DNA from: Candidatus Sulfopaludibacter sp. SbA3
Lineage (GTDB): Bacteria > Acidobacteriota > Terriglobia > Bryobacterales > Bryobacteraceae
Reading direction: 5' to 3'
DNA: 64,000 bases
Assembly: GCA_945890485.1 (NCBI GenBank)
Contig: CAMDCN010000019.1
Coordinates: 1-64,000, forward strand
How positions within the stretch are numbered: position 1 is the stretch's first letter; every line of letters starts with the position of its first letter. The position numbers and the translations under genes are program-made. Positions 32,330-41,392 of the stretch are shown one piece after another. The notes under the pieces were generated by a model. That model did no database searches. It saw only the letters and a list, made by a program, of their open reading frames with translations, and was not told the origin of the DNA.

Positions 32330-34150
32330 ATGACGGCAATGGGTCTATTTTTGCTCTTGGCCGCCGGGGTCATCACCACCGTGGCCGGCATCGGAGAACG
32401 TGGCTTCTCCGGCGATGGTGGCCCCGCTACCTCCGCCGCAATCGGCCTCGCATTCCTCGTCAACGAATGCGACCCCGCCCGTTTTGAAGAGCAAAGCCAT
32501 TTAACGGTTGATGCGGCCGGAAACATCTATATCGCCGACTCTGCCAACAATCGCGTCCGTCGCATTGCGCCAGACAGCGTCATCACCACCGTCGCCGGCA
32601 CCGGCGAACGCCCCGCCGTCGATGCCCGGTGCAGCCCCCAAGGTGGCGCGGCAGCAGCCGGTGACAACGGCCCCGCTGCGACGGCCCGCCTTTACGGTCC
32701 CGCTCAAGCCATCCCCGGGCCAGGCGGGGTCTTCTTCATCGTCGACCAGAAAAACAACCGCATCCGCCAAATCACCGCCGATGGCCGCATCACCACCATC
32801 ATCGGCAGCAACCTGCACGCATTCTTCGCCCCGAACATCCCCGCCACATCCAGCCCCCTCGACTGGCCATCCGCCGCGGCCTACGCCCCGGATGGATCCC
32901 TATACTTCGCCGAACTGCATTCCCACCGCATCGCCCGCCTCGCCCCGACCGGCCGCCTTCAACTCATCGCCGGCACCGGCTTCGCGGGAGACGCCCCGGA
33001 AAATGCCACCGCCACCACCTCCCGCCTGAACGCACCCACCCACCTCGTCTTCGACCCCGCCGGCAACCTCCTCGTCGCCGACCAGGGCAACCACAAAATC
33101 CGCCGCATCACCCCAGCCGGGATCATCACCACCATCGCCGGCACCGGTGCCGCCGGCTACTCCGGCGACGACGGCCCCGCCTCCGCCGCCCGCCTTAACC
33201 AACCCAACGCTATCGCTCTCGACCCCGCCGGCAACCTTTATATCGCCGACATGGGCAACCATCGCATTCGTCGCGTCGCCCTCGACGGCACCATCACCAC
33301 CGTCGCCGGCACCGGACAACCCGGCCGCGGGCCCGACGACGTCCCAGCCACCGAAAGCGCCCTCCGCTTCCCGAACTCCATCGCCATCCACTCCTCCGGC
33401 GACCTCCTCATCGCCGACTGGCAGAACTTCCGCATTCGCCGCGTCGCCTTCAGCCCCCGCCCCGCTATCGCCGCCGGCGGCATCGTTAATGGCGCCAGTT
33501 TTGCTGCCGGGCCCGTCGCCCCTGGTTCGCTCATTTCCCTGTTCGGCGCCAACTTCGCCCCCGACCTCCAACAGGCCGCCTCCCTGCCCCTTCCCCGCGA
33601 ACTCGGCGGCGTCCGTGTCTCGAGCGCCGGCCGCTCCTGGCCCCTTGTCTTCGTCTCGCCGAGTCAAATTAACGCGCAAGTCCCGTACGATGCGCCAGCC
33701 GGCCCACTTGCCGTCACCGTCACGACTACCGCCGGCGATAGTACGGCCGAAACCATCACGATTGCACCCGCCGCCCCGGGCATCTTCCTCCGAGACAGCC
33801 GCCGCGCCATCGCGCAGAATCAGGATTTCCGGCTCAACGACCCCGCCACGCCGGAAGCCCGCGGGCGCGTCCTTACTGTCTATCTCACAGGCCATGGCGC
33901 CCTCGACGGCGCGATGGAAGCCGGCGAGCCCGCTCCTACCACGTCCCTGCTCCGCGCCCTCGCCACTCCGCTAGCCACGGTCGGCGGCCGCCCCGCCCGC
34001 GTGCTCTTCCTCGGCCTCAGCCCCGGATTTGTTGGCCTCGCGCAAGCCAACATTGAAATCCCGGCGGACGCCCCCACGGGGCCTGCCATAGAGTTAACAC
34101 TCTCTCTCGACGGCCAGCCCGCCAATGCCGCTACCATCAGTATTGAGTAG
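32330..34150 (+). CDS. Secreted NHL-repeat propeller with TIGR03437 C-terminal domain
   Basis: About 606 residues. Start chosen at ATG 32330 just before the hydrophobic segment MGLFLLLAAGV, although no clear ribosome site is seen. Residues 15-375 hold six or so NHL repeats of the form AGNLYIADxxNHRIRRVxxDGTITTVAGTG (for example near 65, 270 and 300). Residues 382-606 are a TIGR03437 domain (VNGASFAAGPVAPGSLISLFGANF, VFVSPSQINAQVPYD). The same domain ends the protein at 4260-7295. It is probably exported and surface-associated. The next gene's ATG starts the base after its TAG. Confidence 0.87.
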   Translation: MTAMGLFLLLAAGVITTVAGIGERGFSGDGGPATSAAIGLAFLVNECDPARFEEQSHLTVDAAGNIYIADSANNRVRRIAPDSVITTVAGTGERPAVDARCSPQGGAAAAGDNGPAATARLYGPAQAIPGPGGVFFIVDQKNNRIRQITADGRITTIIGSNLHAFFAPNIPATSSPLDWPSAAAYAPDGSLYFAELHSHRIARLAPTGRLQLIAGTGFAGDAPENATATTSRLNAPTHLVFDPAGNLLVADQGNHKIRRITPAGIITTIAGTGAAGYSGDDGPASAARLNQPNAIALDPAGNLYIADMGNHRIRRVALDGTITTVAGTGQPGRGPDDVPATESALRFPNSIAIHSSGDLLIADWQNFRIRRVAFSPRPAIAAGGIVNGASFAAGPVAPGSLISLFGANFAPDLQQAASLPLPRELGGVRVSSAGRSWPLVFVSPSQINAQVPYDAPAGPLAVTVTTTAGDSTAETITIAPAAPGIFLRDSRRAIAQNQDFRLNDPATPEARGRVLTVYLTGHGALDGAMEAGEPAPTTSLLRALATPLATVGGRPARVLFLGLSPGFVGLAQANIEIPADAPTGPAIELTLSLDGQPANAATISIE

Positions 34151-35197
34151 ATGTCCTTTTTTCTCCTGCTCCTGGCCACGGTAGCCCAGTCGGGTCCGTA
34201 TGAAGTCACGCTCCGGCCTCCCGCGGGCGGACTGTTCGCCCAGGAAGAGATGCAGATCGAATATCGCGTCGTCGATACCACCCGAGTCGACCCGCTCCTC
34301 GGCCCCGCGGCAGTCATCCGCGCGCAGACCGCCAGCCGCATCACCATGCCCTCCATGGCCGGCATGCCCGCGCTCACGGAAACCGCGCATCCGGAAGGAA
34401 TCCCCGGTGAATACGGCATCCACCCGTTCTTTCCCCACGGTGGCGACTATCTCCTCACTCTCCACATTACGCCGCCCGGCGCTGCTGCCTTCACCGTCAC
34501 CTTCCCCCTCGCCGTCGCCGATGCCAATCCGTCGCGGCGCCGCCTCCCTTCCCCCTTCACGCTTGAACTCAAAACTTCGTCCTCCCCCACCGTGGGAACT
34601 CCCGTCGAGCTCCGATTCACCGTTCGCCGCCGCCAACCCCGCCAAACGGTAAAAGAGTTCGAACTCCAACACGAACGCCTCTTCCACCTCATCCTCGTCA
34701 GACGAGACTTTGCCCGCTTCGCCCACGAACATCCCACGCCCCAGCCCGACGGCTCCTTCCTCCTCATCCACACTTTCTCAGATCCTGGCGAATACCACCT
34801 CTTTGCCGATGTCGCGCCCAAGGGCGCCGGAGGCCAGGTTCTGCTGGCAAAGCTCAAGGTGAGTGGCCGCACCCCGCATCTCCTAGCCCCGGCGCCGCCC
34901 TCCACGCTCGCCACCTTTCCTGCTGATCCCGTCCCCGCTGGCCGCACACTCCGCCTCATCGCTACCCTCGCCGACGCCAATATCGAGCCCTACCTCGGCG
35001 CCCGTGGCCACCTGATTCTCATCCACGAAGACGCCGAAACCTTCGTCCACTGCCACCCCGACGAGACCGCCGCCTCCCCCGCCAATCAGGTCCCGTTCCT
35101 CGCCCGCTTCCCCAAGCCCGGCCGCTACCAAGGCTGGGCTCAGTTTCAGCGAAAGGGCCAGGTGGAGACCGTCCGCGTGCAGTTCACGGCCCAATGA
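34151..35197 (+). CDS. His-rich secreted protein, first gene of a coupled exported pair
   Basis: A 348-residue product with a short signal peptide (MSFFLLLLATVAQSG). It looks like two or three immunoglobulin-like/FixH- or YtkA-type beta domains: ITMPSMAGMPALTETAHPEGIPGEYGIHPFFPHGGDYLLTL (15-115), LFHLILVRRDFARFAHEHPTPQPDGSF with PGEYHLFADVAPKG (about 175-225) and GHLILIHEDAETFVHCHPDE (about 290-310). Clusters of Met and His (HEH, HEDAETFVHCH) are the kind used for copper or other soft-metal binding. It overlaps the next gene by ATGA. Metal binding is inference; no enzyme motif is visible. Confidence 0.75.
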   Translation: MSFFLLLLATVAQSGPYEVTLRPPAGGLFAQEEMQIEYRVVDTTRVDPLLGPAAVIRAQTASRITMPSMAGMPALTETAHPEGIPGEYGIHPFFPHGGDYLLTLHITPPGAAAFTVTFPLAVADANPSRRRLPSPFTLELKTSSSPTVGTPVELRFTVRRRQPRQTVKEFELQHERLFHLILVRRDFARFAHEHPTPQPDGSFLLIHTFSDPGEYHLFADVAPKGAGGQVLLAKLKVSGRTPHLLAPAPPSTLATFPADPVPAGRTLRLIATLADANIEPYLGARGHLILIHEDAETFVHCHPDETAASPANQVPFLARFPKPGRYQGWAQFQRKGQVETVRVQFTAQ

Positions 35198-37086
35198 CCC
35201 GCGTCCTGGTCCTGCTCCTCGCCGCCGTCACTGGCCTCGCTCATGAAGGCAACCGGCGCAATGCCAAGCCCACCGCCGCCGCCTCCAAGCTTAAACAGGT
35301 CCGCCGCGATCTCAATCAGGTCAAGAAAGCGGCACTGCACGCCTGTTGCGTCAAACCCGGCTGCGACCTCTGCCTCATTCGCAAAGGCAAATGCACCTGC
35401 GCGGAAGACGTCAATGCCGGCCGCGGCGGCTGTGGCGAATGCCTGGCTGGATGGGCGGCCGGCCGTGGCGCCGTCGGTGGAGTCAAGGCCGATGATGTCG
35501 ATCTCCTGCCCACCGGCCCAGGCGAACTCACGCCTGAACTGCGCGCCATCGCCGCCAACCTCCTCGAAGCCAAGCGAACCCTCGTCAAAGAGAAACGCTT
35601 CCAGTGCTGCACTCGCGGCGGCTGCGTCCAATGCGCCTTCGAAGGCGAATGCACCTGCGGCACGGACCTCGCGCAATCAAAACCCAAGGGCGTCTGCGGA
35701 GACTGTCTCCATGGTTGGCGTGCAGGCGAAGGCCTCTTCGCCGGGATTGCCGCCAGCAGCGTTACCCTCTCTTCCATGAACGACGCGATGGCCGGCATGA
35801 CCCCCGGCCCCGCCGAGTCCGGCGTCTACTTCGCTTCTGGCACCGCCCAGCTCCCCAGCGCCCAGCCGTTCGGCATGATTACGAAACGAACCCATGGCTG
35901 GAACCTCATGTTCTCCGGGGTGCTATTCGGCGTACATACTAACAACTCGGGCCCCCGAGGCCGCGACAAGCTTTTCGCCACCGGCTGGGTGATGCCCATG
36001 GCCTCCCGCCGCCTCGGCCGCGGCGTCTTCTCCGTCCGCACCATGTTTAGCCCCGAAGCGCTCACCGTCACAAACGGCCGCTACCCCCTGCTGTTCCAGG
36101 AAGGCGAGACCTGGAAGAACATCCCCATCCTCAACGGTCAGCACCCGCACGACTTCGTCAAGGAACTCGCCCTCGGCTACCAGTACCGCCTCGGCGAACA
36201 GACCTCGCTCAACCTCTATTACGGCCTCCGTGGCGACCCCGCCGTCGGCCCCGTCGCTTACCCCCACCGGACTTCCCAATCGGAGAATCCGCTGGCCGTC
36301 CTCGCACACCACTATCAGGACTCGACGCATATCGCCACCAACGTCGCGACACTCGGCATCTCCCACCGCTGGCTCACGCTCGAAGCCAGCGGCTTCCATG
36401 GCCGCGAACCGGACGAGAAGCGATGGGGCATCGAACTGGGCGCCATTAACTCATTCGCGAGTCGCGTCACCGTCACCCCTTCGTCACGCTGGGCCGGGCA
36501 GTTCTCGCTCGCCCGCATCAACAACCGCGAAGCCACTCACCCGGACCGAGACTCCTGGCGCCAAACGGCCTCCGTCCAGTACGTCCGCCCACTAGCCACC
36601 GGCCATTGGGCTTGGTCCGCCGTCTGGGGCCGGAACCACGATCTGTCGTTCACCCAACTCCCTGGCGCTTACCTGCTCCCGGCGACGGCCAAACCCAACG
36701 CGCAGCGCCAGCATCTCGTGCTCGTTCCCACCCGCGTCCCCGGTTATCGCTACAACGCCTATACCCTGGAATCGACTCTCCTCACCCACCGCCGGCATTG
36801 GATCTGGGGACGCGCCGAACTCGCCGACCGCAGTTCGCTCCTGCTCTTCGAAGAGGCCCCGTTTGTGGCGCTTATCGAAGAGCAGCGCTTCACGCGAGTT
36901 AAGGCCTACACGATGGGGTACAGTTTCGAACTGCCCTCCCGGATCAGCTTCCTCCAACATTCAATTGGCGCGCAGTTCCAACTTCTGCAGGCCCCTGCAA
37001 ACCTGCAGCCTATTTACGGGGCCTATCCAAAGGGTTTTCAGATCCTGCTCCGTGTTCGCTTCCGTTCGGCAGACGGTACACCATGA
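35194..37086 (+). CDS. Outer-membrane barrel protein with two eight-cysteine modules
   Basis: A 630-residue product with signal peptide MTRVLVLLLAAVTGLAHEG. Two tandem modules of about 85 residues (around 28-108 and 115-195) each have a charged helix, then CC-x4-C-x2-C-x(5-6)-C-x-C-x(10-12)-C-x2-C-x2-GW, then a Gly-rich turn. From about 195 to the end, alternating beta strands with aromatic girdles suggest an outer-membrane barrel; notable loops are NGQHPHDFV, YPHRTSQSENPLAVLAHHYQDSTHIATN and GREPDEKRW. It is coupled to the preceding His-rich gene by ATGA. I do not recognise the cysteine module; metal binding or disulfide-linked surface display are the simplest ideas. Its 3' end overlaps the convergent GT-C-like gene by 77 bases. 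Confidence 0.75.
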   Translation: MTRVLVLLLAAVTGLAHEGNRRNAKPTAAASKLKQVRRDLNQVKKAALHACCVKPGCDLCLIRKGKCTCAEDVNAGRGGCGECLAGWAAGRGAVGGVKADDVDLLPTGPGELTPELRAIAANLLEAKRTLVKEKRFQCCTRGGCVQCAFEGECTCGTDLAQSKPKGVCGDCLHGWRAGEGLFAGIAASSVTLSSMNDAMAGMTPGPAESGVYFASGTAQLPSAQPFGMITKRTHGWNLMFSGVLFGVHTNNSGPRGRDKLFATGWVMPMASRRLGRGVFSVRTMFSPEALTVTNGRYPLLFQEGETWKNIPILNGQHPHDFVKELALGYQYRLGEQTSLNLYYGLRGDPAVGPVAYPHRTSQSENPLAVLAHHYQDSTHIATNVATLGISHRWLTLEASGFHGREPDEKRWGIELGAINSFASRVTVTPSSRWAGQFSLARINNREATHPDRDSWRQTASVQYVRPLATGHWAWSAVWGRNHDLSFTQLPGAYLLPATAKPNAQRQHLVLVPTRVPGYRYNAYTLESTLLTHRRHWIWGRAELADRSSLLLFEEAPFVALIEEQRFTRVKAYTMGYSFELPSRISFLQHSIGAQFQLLQAPANLQPIYGAYPKGFQILLRVRFRSADGTP

Positions 37087-38908
37087 AGTAATCATCCCGA
37101 TACCGCTGCTCGTACTGCGGTAACGCGGGAAAATCTACCGGCACAATCAGCCATCGATACGCCCGCTTGGCCAGCTCATCCAACTGCTCGAGCGAGTAGC
37201 GTCGCTCCGTCCGATAGTAGTGCCGCACTTGGTTGGGATACGGCGCATAAGCGATCGCCCAGTTGCCGACGCCATAGACCAACTCATCGGAGCTCGCCAA
37301 CCCGTGAAGGGCATGCATCGCGCCGTACGGGGGCAGCGCTTGCGCCAAAAACGCCTCCCGGCTGGTAAGGCGCAGCAGATAGCCCGGCAGAGCCGGATGT
37401 AGCTCCATCACCACAGTCACAAACAGCGCAAATACAAACCCGTAGTGCAGCGCCGGCGCCCACACATGGCTCTCCGCTCTTCGCCACACCAAGAGCATCA
37501 CGCCCACCAACGGAGTAATCGCATACCGCAGTACGCTCAGCATCAAAATCCAATAGGACAGATATCCGCTCGTGAACCACTTCAGCGCCTGCGCCCCCTG
37601 CCTTCGACCTCCCCATAAAACCGCGGGGAGCAGCACCGGCAGCATCATCCCCAGAGGATTCTGCGTCGGCGATTCAAAGTAGGGTTTGCCTTCAAAATGC
37701 AGCCGCCACGGGGCTTTCGCAACACGACCAGCGACCCGATCCGCGTTCCGGGAGGTGTAGCTTGGGTTGGTGGCCCGCGACGACGATTCCGGGAAAACCG
37801 GGTTCCCGGTAGCCCGCCACGTTCGGACCTGATAAACCGGAGCCGTTACGACAAACAGCACTACGGCCGCGGCCAACAGCCTCCACCGCCGCCACATGGC
37901 GTGCAGAAGGAACGGCGCCAGCGCTACGCCGCCGAAGAGGGCCGTATGCTTCACCGTAAACGCCGCTCCACCGAGAAACACCGCAGCCAATAGCAACGCC
38001 TCCCGCTTGCTCTCCCGCCAGTTCAAGTACAGTACGAACGCCGCCAGTTGGTAGGCGCTCAGCATCAGATCGTTCTTCAGCGTCACGCCCGACCAATGCA
38101 GAAATGGCACCGTACCCACCAGTGCCACCACCGTAGCGGCGCTTGCCCGCGCCAAGCCAATCAGTCGCCCGCACTCGTAAACCAACGCCAGTAGCGCCGC
38201 GAACTGCAGGCCGGGAATCATCTGCGGACCCGCCTCACCCCCCAACCGCAACGACCACGCTCCCAGTAACTCAAACGCTTGCGGATAATAGCCGTACATC
38301 TCGAACTGGGGCGCCACCAAGGCCCCGGCGTCCGCGTAGAGGCGGCTCAACATCAGGTGGAACCTCACCGCATCGCCCGTCCATACTGGCATCACCAGCG
38401 CCGCTCCGCCCAAGCCCGCGAAGAGCATTCCGAAGAACGCCGGCGCCGCGGGCCATTCGCCCCGCCAGTCCAGTTTCGGAAGCGCCCGCCAAGCTGGCGC
38501 AAGCAAAAGCACGAGAAGCCACGTCTCCAACCACCCAGCCGAGGCCAGTCCAAATAGCACGAGGCCATAGCCGGCCTGTCCCACCAGGAATCCCACCGCT
38601 ATCCGCAACAACGGCCGTTCCAGCCACCGGCCAACCAGCCGGTCCCCGACGCCAAACGCAGCCCACGCGAATACCCCCGCGAAAACTGCGGCCTGGGGCT
38701 CCCGCCACACCACAATCGCGACTGGCAGCAACACAGCCGGCCAGATCCCCCATCTCCAGAAACGCGGGGCGATCAGCAGAACCGGCACACTCGCCACCGC
38801 CACCCAAAATGCAGAGTCTCCCGCCAGGCGGAAGAGCTCCAAATGCCACCAGAGTAACGGCAACGTCGCTATGATTACTGCAGCGGTAAGTATCCGTAGT
38901 ATGAGCAA
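37010..38908 (-). CDS. Large polytopic GT-C-like membrane protein
   Basis: A 632-residue protein starting at TTG 38908, with about 12-13 hydrophobic helices and a C-terminal soluble segment. The loop VWTGDAVRFHLMLSRLYADAGALVAPQFEMYGYYPQAFELLGAW carries the early acidic residue and the YYPQ-type pattern seen in GT39/PMT-like GT-C transferases. The C-terminal tail (VYGVGNWAIAYAPYPNQVRHYYRTERRYSLEQLDEL) is typical of such proteins' soluble domain. It probably glycosylates a lipid or protein at the periplasmic side. It is divergent from the epimerase gene across 18 bases, so the two may share a control region. Confidence 0.72.
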   Translation of the reverse strand: MLILRILTAAVIIATLPLLWWHLELFRLAGDSAFWVAVASVPVLLIAPRFWRWGIWPAVLLPVAIVVWREPQAAVFAGVFAWAAFGVGDRLVGRWLERPLLRIAVGFLVGQAGYGLVLFGLASAGWLETWLLVLLLAPAWRALPKLDWRGEWPAAPAFFGMLFAGLGGAALVMPVWTGDAVRFHLMLSRLYADAGALVAPQFEMYGYYPQAFELLGAWSLRLGGEAGPQMIPGLQFAALLALVYECGRLIGLARASAATVVALVGTVPFLHWSGVTLKNDLMLSAYQLAAFVLYLNWRESKREALLLAAVFLGGAAFTVKHTALFGGVALAPFLLHAMWRRWRLLAAAVVLFVVTAPVYQVRTWRATGNPVFPESSSRATNPSYTSRNADRVAGRVAKAPWRLHFEGKPYFESPTQNPLGMMLPVLLPAVLWGGRRQGAQALKWFTSGYLSYWILMLSVLRYAITPLVGVMLLVWRRAESHVWAPALHYGFVFALFVTVVMELHPALPGYLLRLTSREAFLAQALPPYGAMHALHGLASSDELVYGVGNWAIAYAPYPNQVRHYYRTERRYSLEQLDELAKRAYRWLIVPVDFPALPQYEQRYRDDYFMVYRLPNGSEHGAGSENPLDRPRK

Positions 38909-38926
38909 TCAGAGACAATCGTAGCA

Positions 38927-39823
38927 ATGATCCTCGTCACCGGCGGCGCCGGCTTCATTGGCTCCCACGTCGTCTCCGCCCTGCAAGCGCAAGGCCGCGA
39001 CGTCTATATCGCCGACCTCCAGGCCCCCGATCCATTCGACCTCCGCACCGGCGACATACCCGCCCTTCTCCGCCGGCTTGCTCCCTCTGCCATCATCCAT
39101 CTCGCCGGCCACGCCGTCGTCGGCGACTCCATCACCGATCCCCGCCGCGATCTCGAAACCAACCTACTCCCCACCTTCTCTCTCCTCGAAGCGATTCGCT
39201 CCGTCTGCCCCCAAACGCCGTTGCTCTTCGCCTCGACGGGCGCCGTCTACGGTAGCCACGCCGCCCGCCCCTTCACCGAAGACGATCCCGTCTTCCCCGT
39301 CCCGCCCTACGCCGTCTCCAAGCTAGCCAGCGAACGCTACTGCTCCTCCTACGCCGCTGTCTACGGCCTCCGCACGGCATCTCTGCGGCTCTTTTCCGTC
39401 TTCGGCCCCGGACAGCGCAAGCAGGTCGTCTACGACCTCATACGCAAACTGCTCGCCGACCCAACCCGGCTCGAGATGTTTGGCGATGGCTCCCAGGTCC
39501 GCGACTTCAATCCCGTCGCCAATATCGCCTCCGCGTTCCTCGTCGCCCTTGATCGCGCCGCGTTCACGGGCGAAGTCTACAACGTCGGCGGTCCCGAGGC
39601 TCTCTCCATCCGCACTCTGGCCGAACGCCTCTCGGAGCTCCTCGGGGTCAACCCCGTGTTCTCCTTCACTGGCACCAATCGTACCGGCGACGCGGAATGC
39701 TGGCTCGCCGATTGTTCCAGGCTGCTATCCCTCGGCTATCGCCCGGGAGTATCCCTGAGACAAGGTCTCCGCGAAACGATAGACTGGGTGCGAGATGATC
39801 TCCGTCATCGTACCCGTTTATAA
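38927..39823 (+). CDS. NDP-sugar 4-epimerase-like SDR enzyme
   Basis: A 298-residue extended SDR. It has the nucleotide loop TGGAGFIGSH at the N-terminus, an S/T-Y-K catalytic set (FASTGAVYGS and PPYAVSKLASERY), LRLFSVFGPGQRK and GDGSQVRDFNPVANIASAF. It fits the UDP-glucose/UDP-GlcNAc 4-epimerase group, supplying sugars to the adjacent GT2 and GT-C proteins. Its 3' end overlaps the GT2 gene by 29 bases. Confidence 0.88.
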   Translation: MILVTGGAGFIGSHVVSALQAQGRDVYIADLQAPDPFDLRTGDIPALLRRLAPSAIIHLAGHAVVGDSITDPRRDLETNLLPTFSLLEAIRSVCPQTPLLFASTGAVYGSHAARPFTEDDPVFPVPPYAVSKLASERYCSSYAAVYGLRTASLRLFSVFGPGQRKQVVYDLIRKLLADPTRLEMFGDGSQVRDFNPVANIASAFLVALDRAAFTGEVYNVGGPEALSIRTLAERLSELLGVNPVFSFTGTNRTGDAECWLADCSRLLSLGYRPGVSLRQGLRETIDWVRDDLRHRTRL

Positions 39824-41114
39824 CGGGGGCAGCGACTTCGTCCGATGCCTCGCTGACCTACACGCCAGTTCGCCCCCACCGCATGAGGTGATCGTTGTCG
39901 ACGACGGGTCCACCGACGATTCGGCCAAACAGGCTAGTGCACTCGGATTCCGCGTCATTTCCACACCCTCCCCTCGTTCCGGGCCCGCCAAGGCCCGCAA
40001 CATTGGCGCCCGTGCCGCGTCCGGCGACATCCTCTTTTTTGTTGACGCCGACGTCTGCGTCCAGCCCGACTCCATTGCCCGGGTTCAGTCCGCCTTCGAA
40101 AACGACCCCGAACTTGCCGCGCTGATCGGCTCCTACGACGACGATCCCGCCCATCGCGACTTCCTGAGTCAGTATAAGAACCTGATGCATGCTTTCGTGC
40201 ATCAATCTGCCCGCGAACAGGCGTCCACGTTCTGGTCTGGCTGCGGCGCCGTTCGCCGGACTGTTTTCCTCGAGCATGCCGGATTCGATGAATCTTACGG
40301 GCGTCCCGCCATTGAAGACATCGAACTCGGCTTCCGGATGGCTCGGGCCAACCACAAGATGATCCTCGACAAGGATCTCCGGGTCAAACACCTTAAACGC
40401 TGGACCTTTTGGAAGCTGGTCCGGACCGACGTCATGGATCGCGGCATCCCGTGGACGGAACTGATCCTGCGCGACAGGTCTATGCCGAACGATCTGAACC
40501 TCCAGATCAGCCAGCGCGTTAGCGTCGCACTCGCGTTCCTGCTCTTCTTCAGCGCCCTCGGCATCGCCATCTATTTCAAGGGTTACGCGCTCACGCCCCT
40601 TCTCGGCCTGCTTCTCTTCTACATGGCCCGCTACTGGATCGACCCCGAGGATCCCGCGCCCTCCCGCTCACGATTCGTTTTCATGACCCTCGGCATGATC
40701 GCCCTCGTCATCCTTGCGGAAGCTCATCAAATGCTGGCCATCATCCCGCCCATCATTCTCGGCTACCTGGCCCTCTTCCTTCGCCACCGATACTCCACCC
40801 CGAAGAGCCGCTATGGCCGAACCGCCTCGTTTGTGTTCATGGCCTACGCCGCCGTCACGACCCTGTTCATCACCACCTACGTTCCCGGGCACGTTCTGAC
40901 CCTGGGCCTGGCCTTCGTTCTCATCGCGCTGCTCATTCTGAATAACGAGTTTTATATTTTCCTCGCTGCCCGTCGAGGCAAACCATTTGCCGTCGCCGCA
41001 ATTCCGTTCCACCTGCTCTATCACTTCTACAACGGGATCTCATTCGGTGTCGGCCTGCTGCGCCACACCTGGCGCTCCGTGACCAACCGCAAACCCGCTA
41101 CTCTGAAATCATGA
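39795..41114 (+). CDS. Family 2 glycosyltransferase with membrane C-terminus
   Basis: A 439-residue protein. The GT-A domain spans 1-235 with ISVIVPVYNGGSDFVRCL, VIVVDDGSTDDS, the DxD motif in ILFFVDADVCVQPDS and the acceptor region SFWSGCGAVRRTVFLEHAGFDESYGRPAIEDIELGFRM. About six membrane helices follow (235-415; ALAFLLFFSALGIAIYF, LGMIALVILAEAHQMLAIIPPIILGYLALFL). It probably builds a lipid-linked or exported polysaccharide at the inner membrane. It overlaps the epimerase gene upstream and, by ATGA, the small secreted-peptide gene downstream. Confidence 0.92.
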   Translation: MISVIVPVYNGGSDFVRCLADLHASSPPPHEVIVVDDGSTDDSAKQASALGFRVISTPSPRSGPAKARNIGARAASGDILFFVDADVCVQPDSIARVQSAFENDPELAALIGSYDDDPAHRDFLSQYKNLMHAFVHQSAREQASTFWSGCGAVRRTVFLEHAGFDESYGRPAIEDIELGFRMARANHKMILDKDLRVKHLKRWTFWKLVRTDVMDRGIPWTELILRDRSMPNDLNLQISQRVSVALAFLLFFSALGIAIYFKGYALTPLLGLLLFYMARYWIDPEDPAPSRSRFVFMTLGMIALVILAEAHQMLAIIPPIILGYLALFLRHRYSTPKSRYGRTASFVFMAYAAVTTLFITTYVPGHVLTLGLAFVLIALLILNNEFYIFLAARRGKPFAVAAIPFHLLYHFYNGISFGVGLLRHTWRSVTNRKPATLKS

Positions 41115-41350
41115 TTACGCGCTGGACACTGCTCCTCCTCAGCGCCTGGATTCTATTCGCGGCTCCCGCAGCCCCCGCTCCCGTCGCGTCTCCAAACATC
41201 GTTTGCAGCCAGACGCAGCGGGTCGAGTTCGTCCCGCGAATCGCCAGCGTCCGCACCCGTCAACGGCCGCTCCTCCTCGTCTCTCCTGCTCCCGCCCTGG
41301 CCCCGTATCAGCCTGCCCCCTCGAACCGTCCTCCGCCTCCCGCCCGCTAA
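41111..41350 (+). CDS. Small secreted Pro/Ala-rich peptide
   Basis: A 79-residue frame coupled by ATGA to the end of the GT2 gene. It has a clear signal peptide (MITRWTLLLLSAWILFAAPAAPAP) and a short, proline-rich mature part with one Cys and a final PSNRPPPPAR. No known family. Its position between a glycosyltransferase and a SecA-like ATPase makes it a possible partner or substrate of one of them. It might also be only a leader-like frame. Confidence 0.5.
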   Translation: MITRWTLLLLSAWILFAAPAAPAPVASPNIVCSQTQRVEFVPRIASVRTRQRPLLLVSPAPALAPYQPAPSNRPPPPAR

Positions 41351-41392
41351 AGCGTCCCCGCTCCCCGCCATCCCCAACCCTAAAAGGAACCT

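Noticed and set aside
33060-33440. Short regularly spaced repeats that could suggest a CRISPR or minisatellite
   Set aside because: The period and variation follow the NHL protein repeats (codon-level similarity), not identical DNA repeats with unique spacers.
32900-33895. 331-codon minus-strand frame, Gly/Val/Asp-rich
   Set aside because: Antisense of the NHL-repeat gene; its apparent repeats mirror those of the sense protein.
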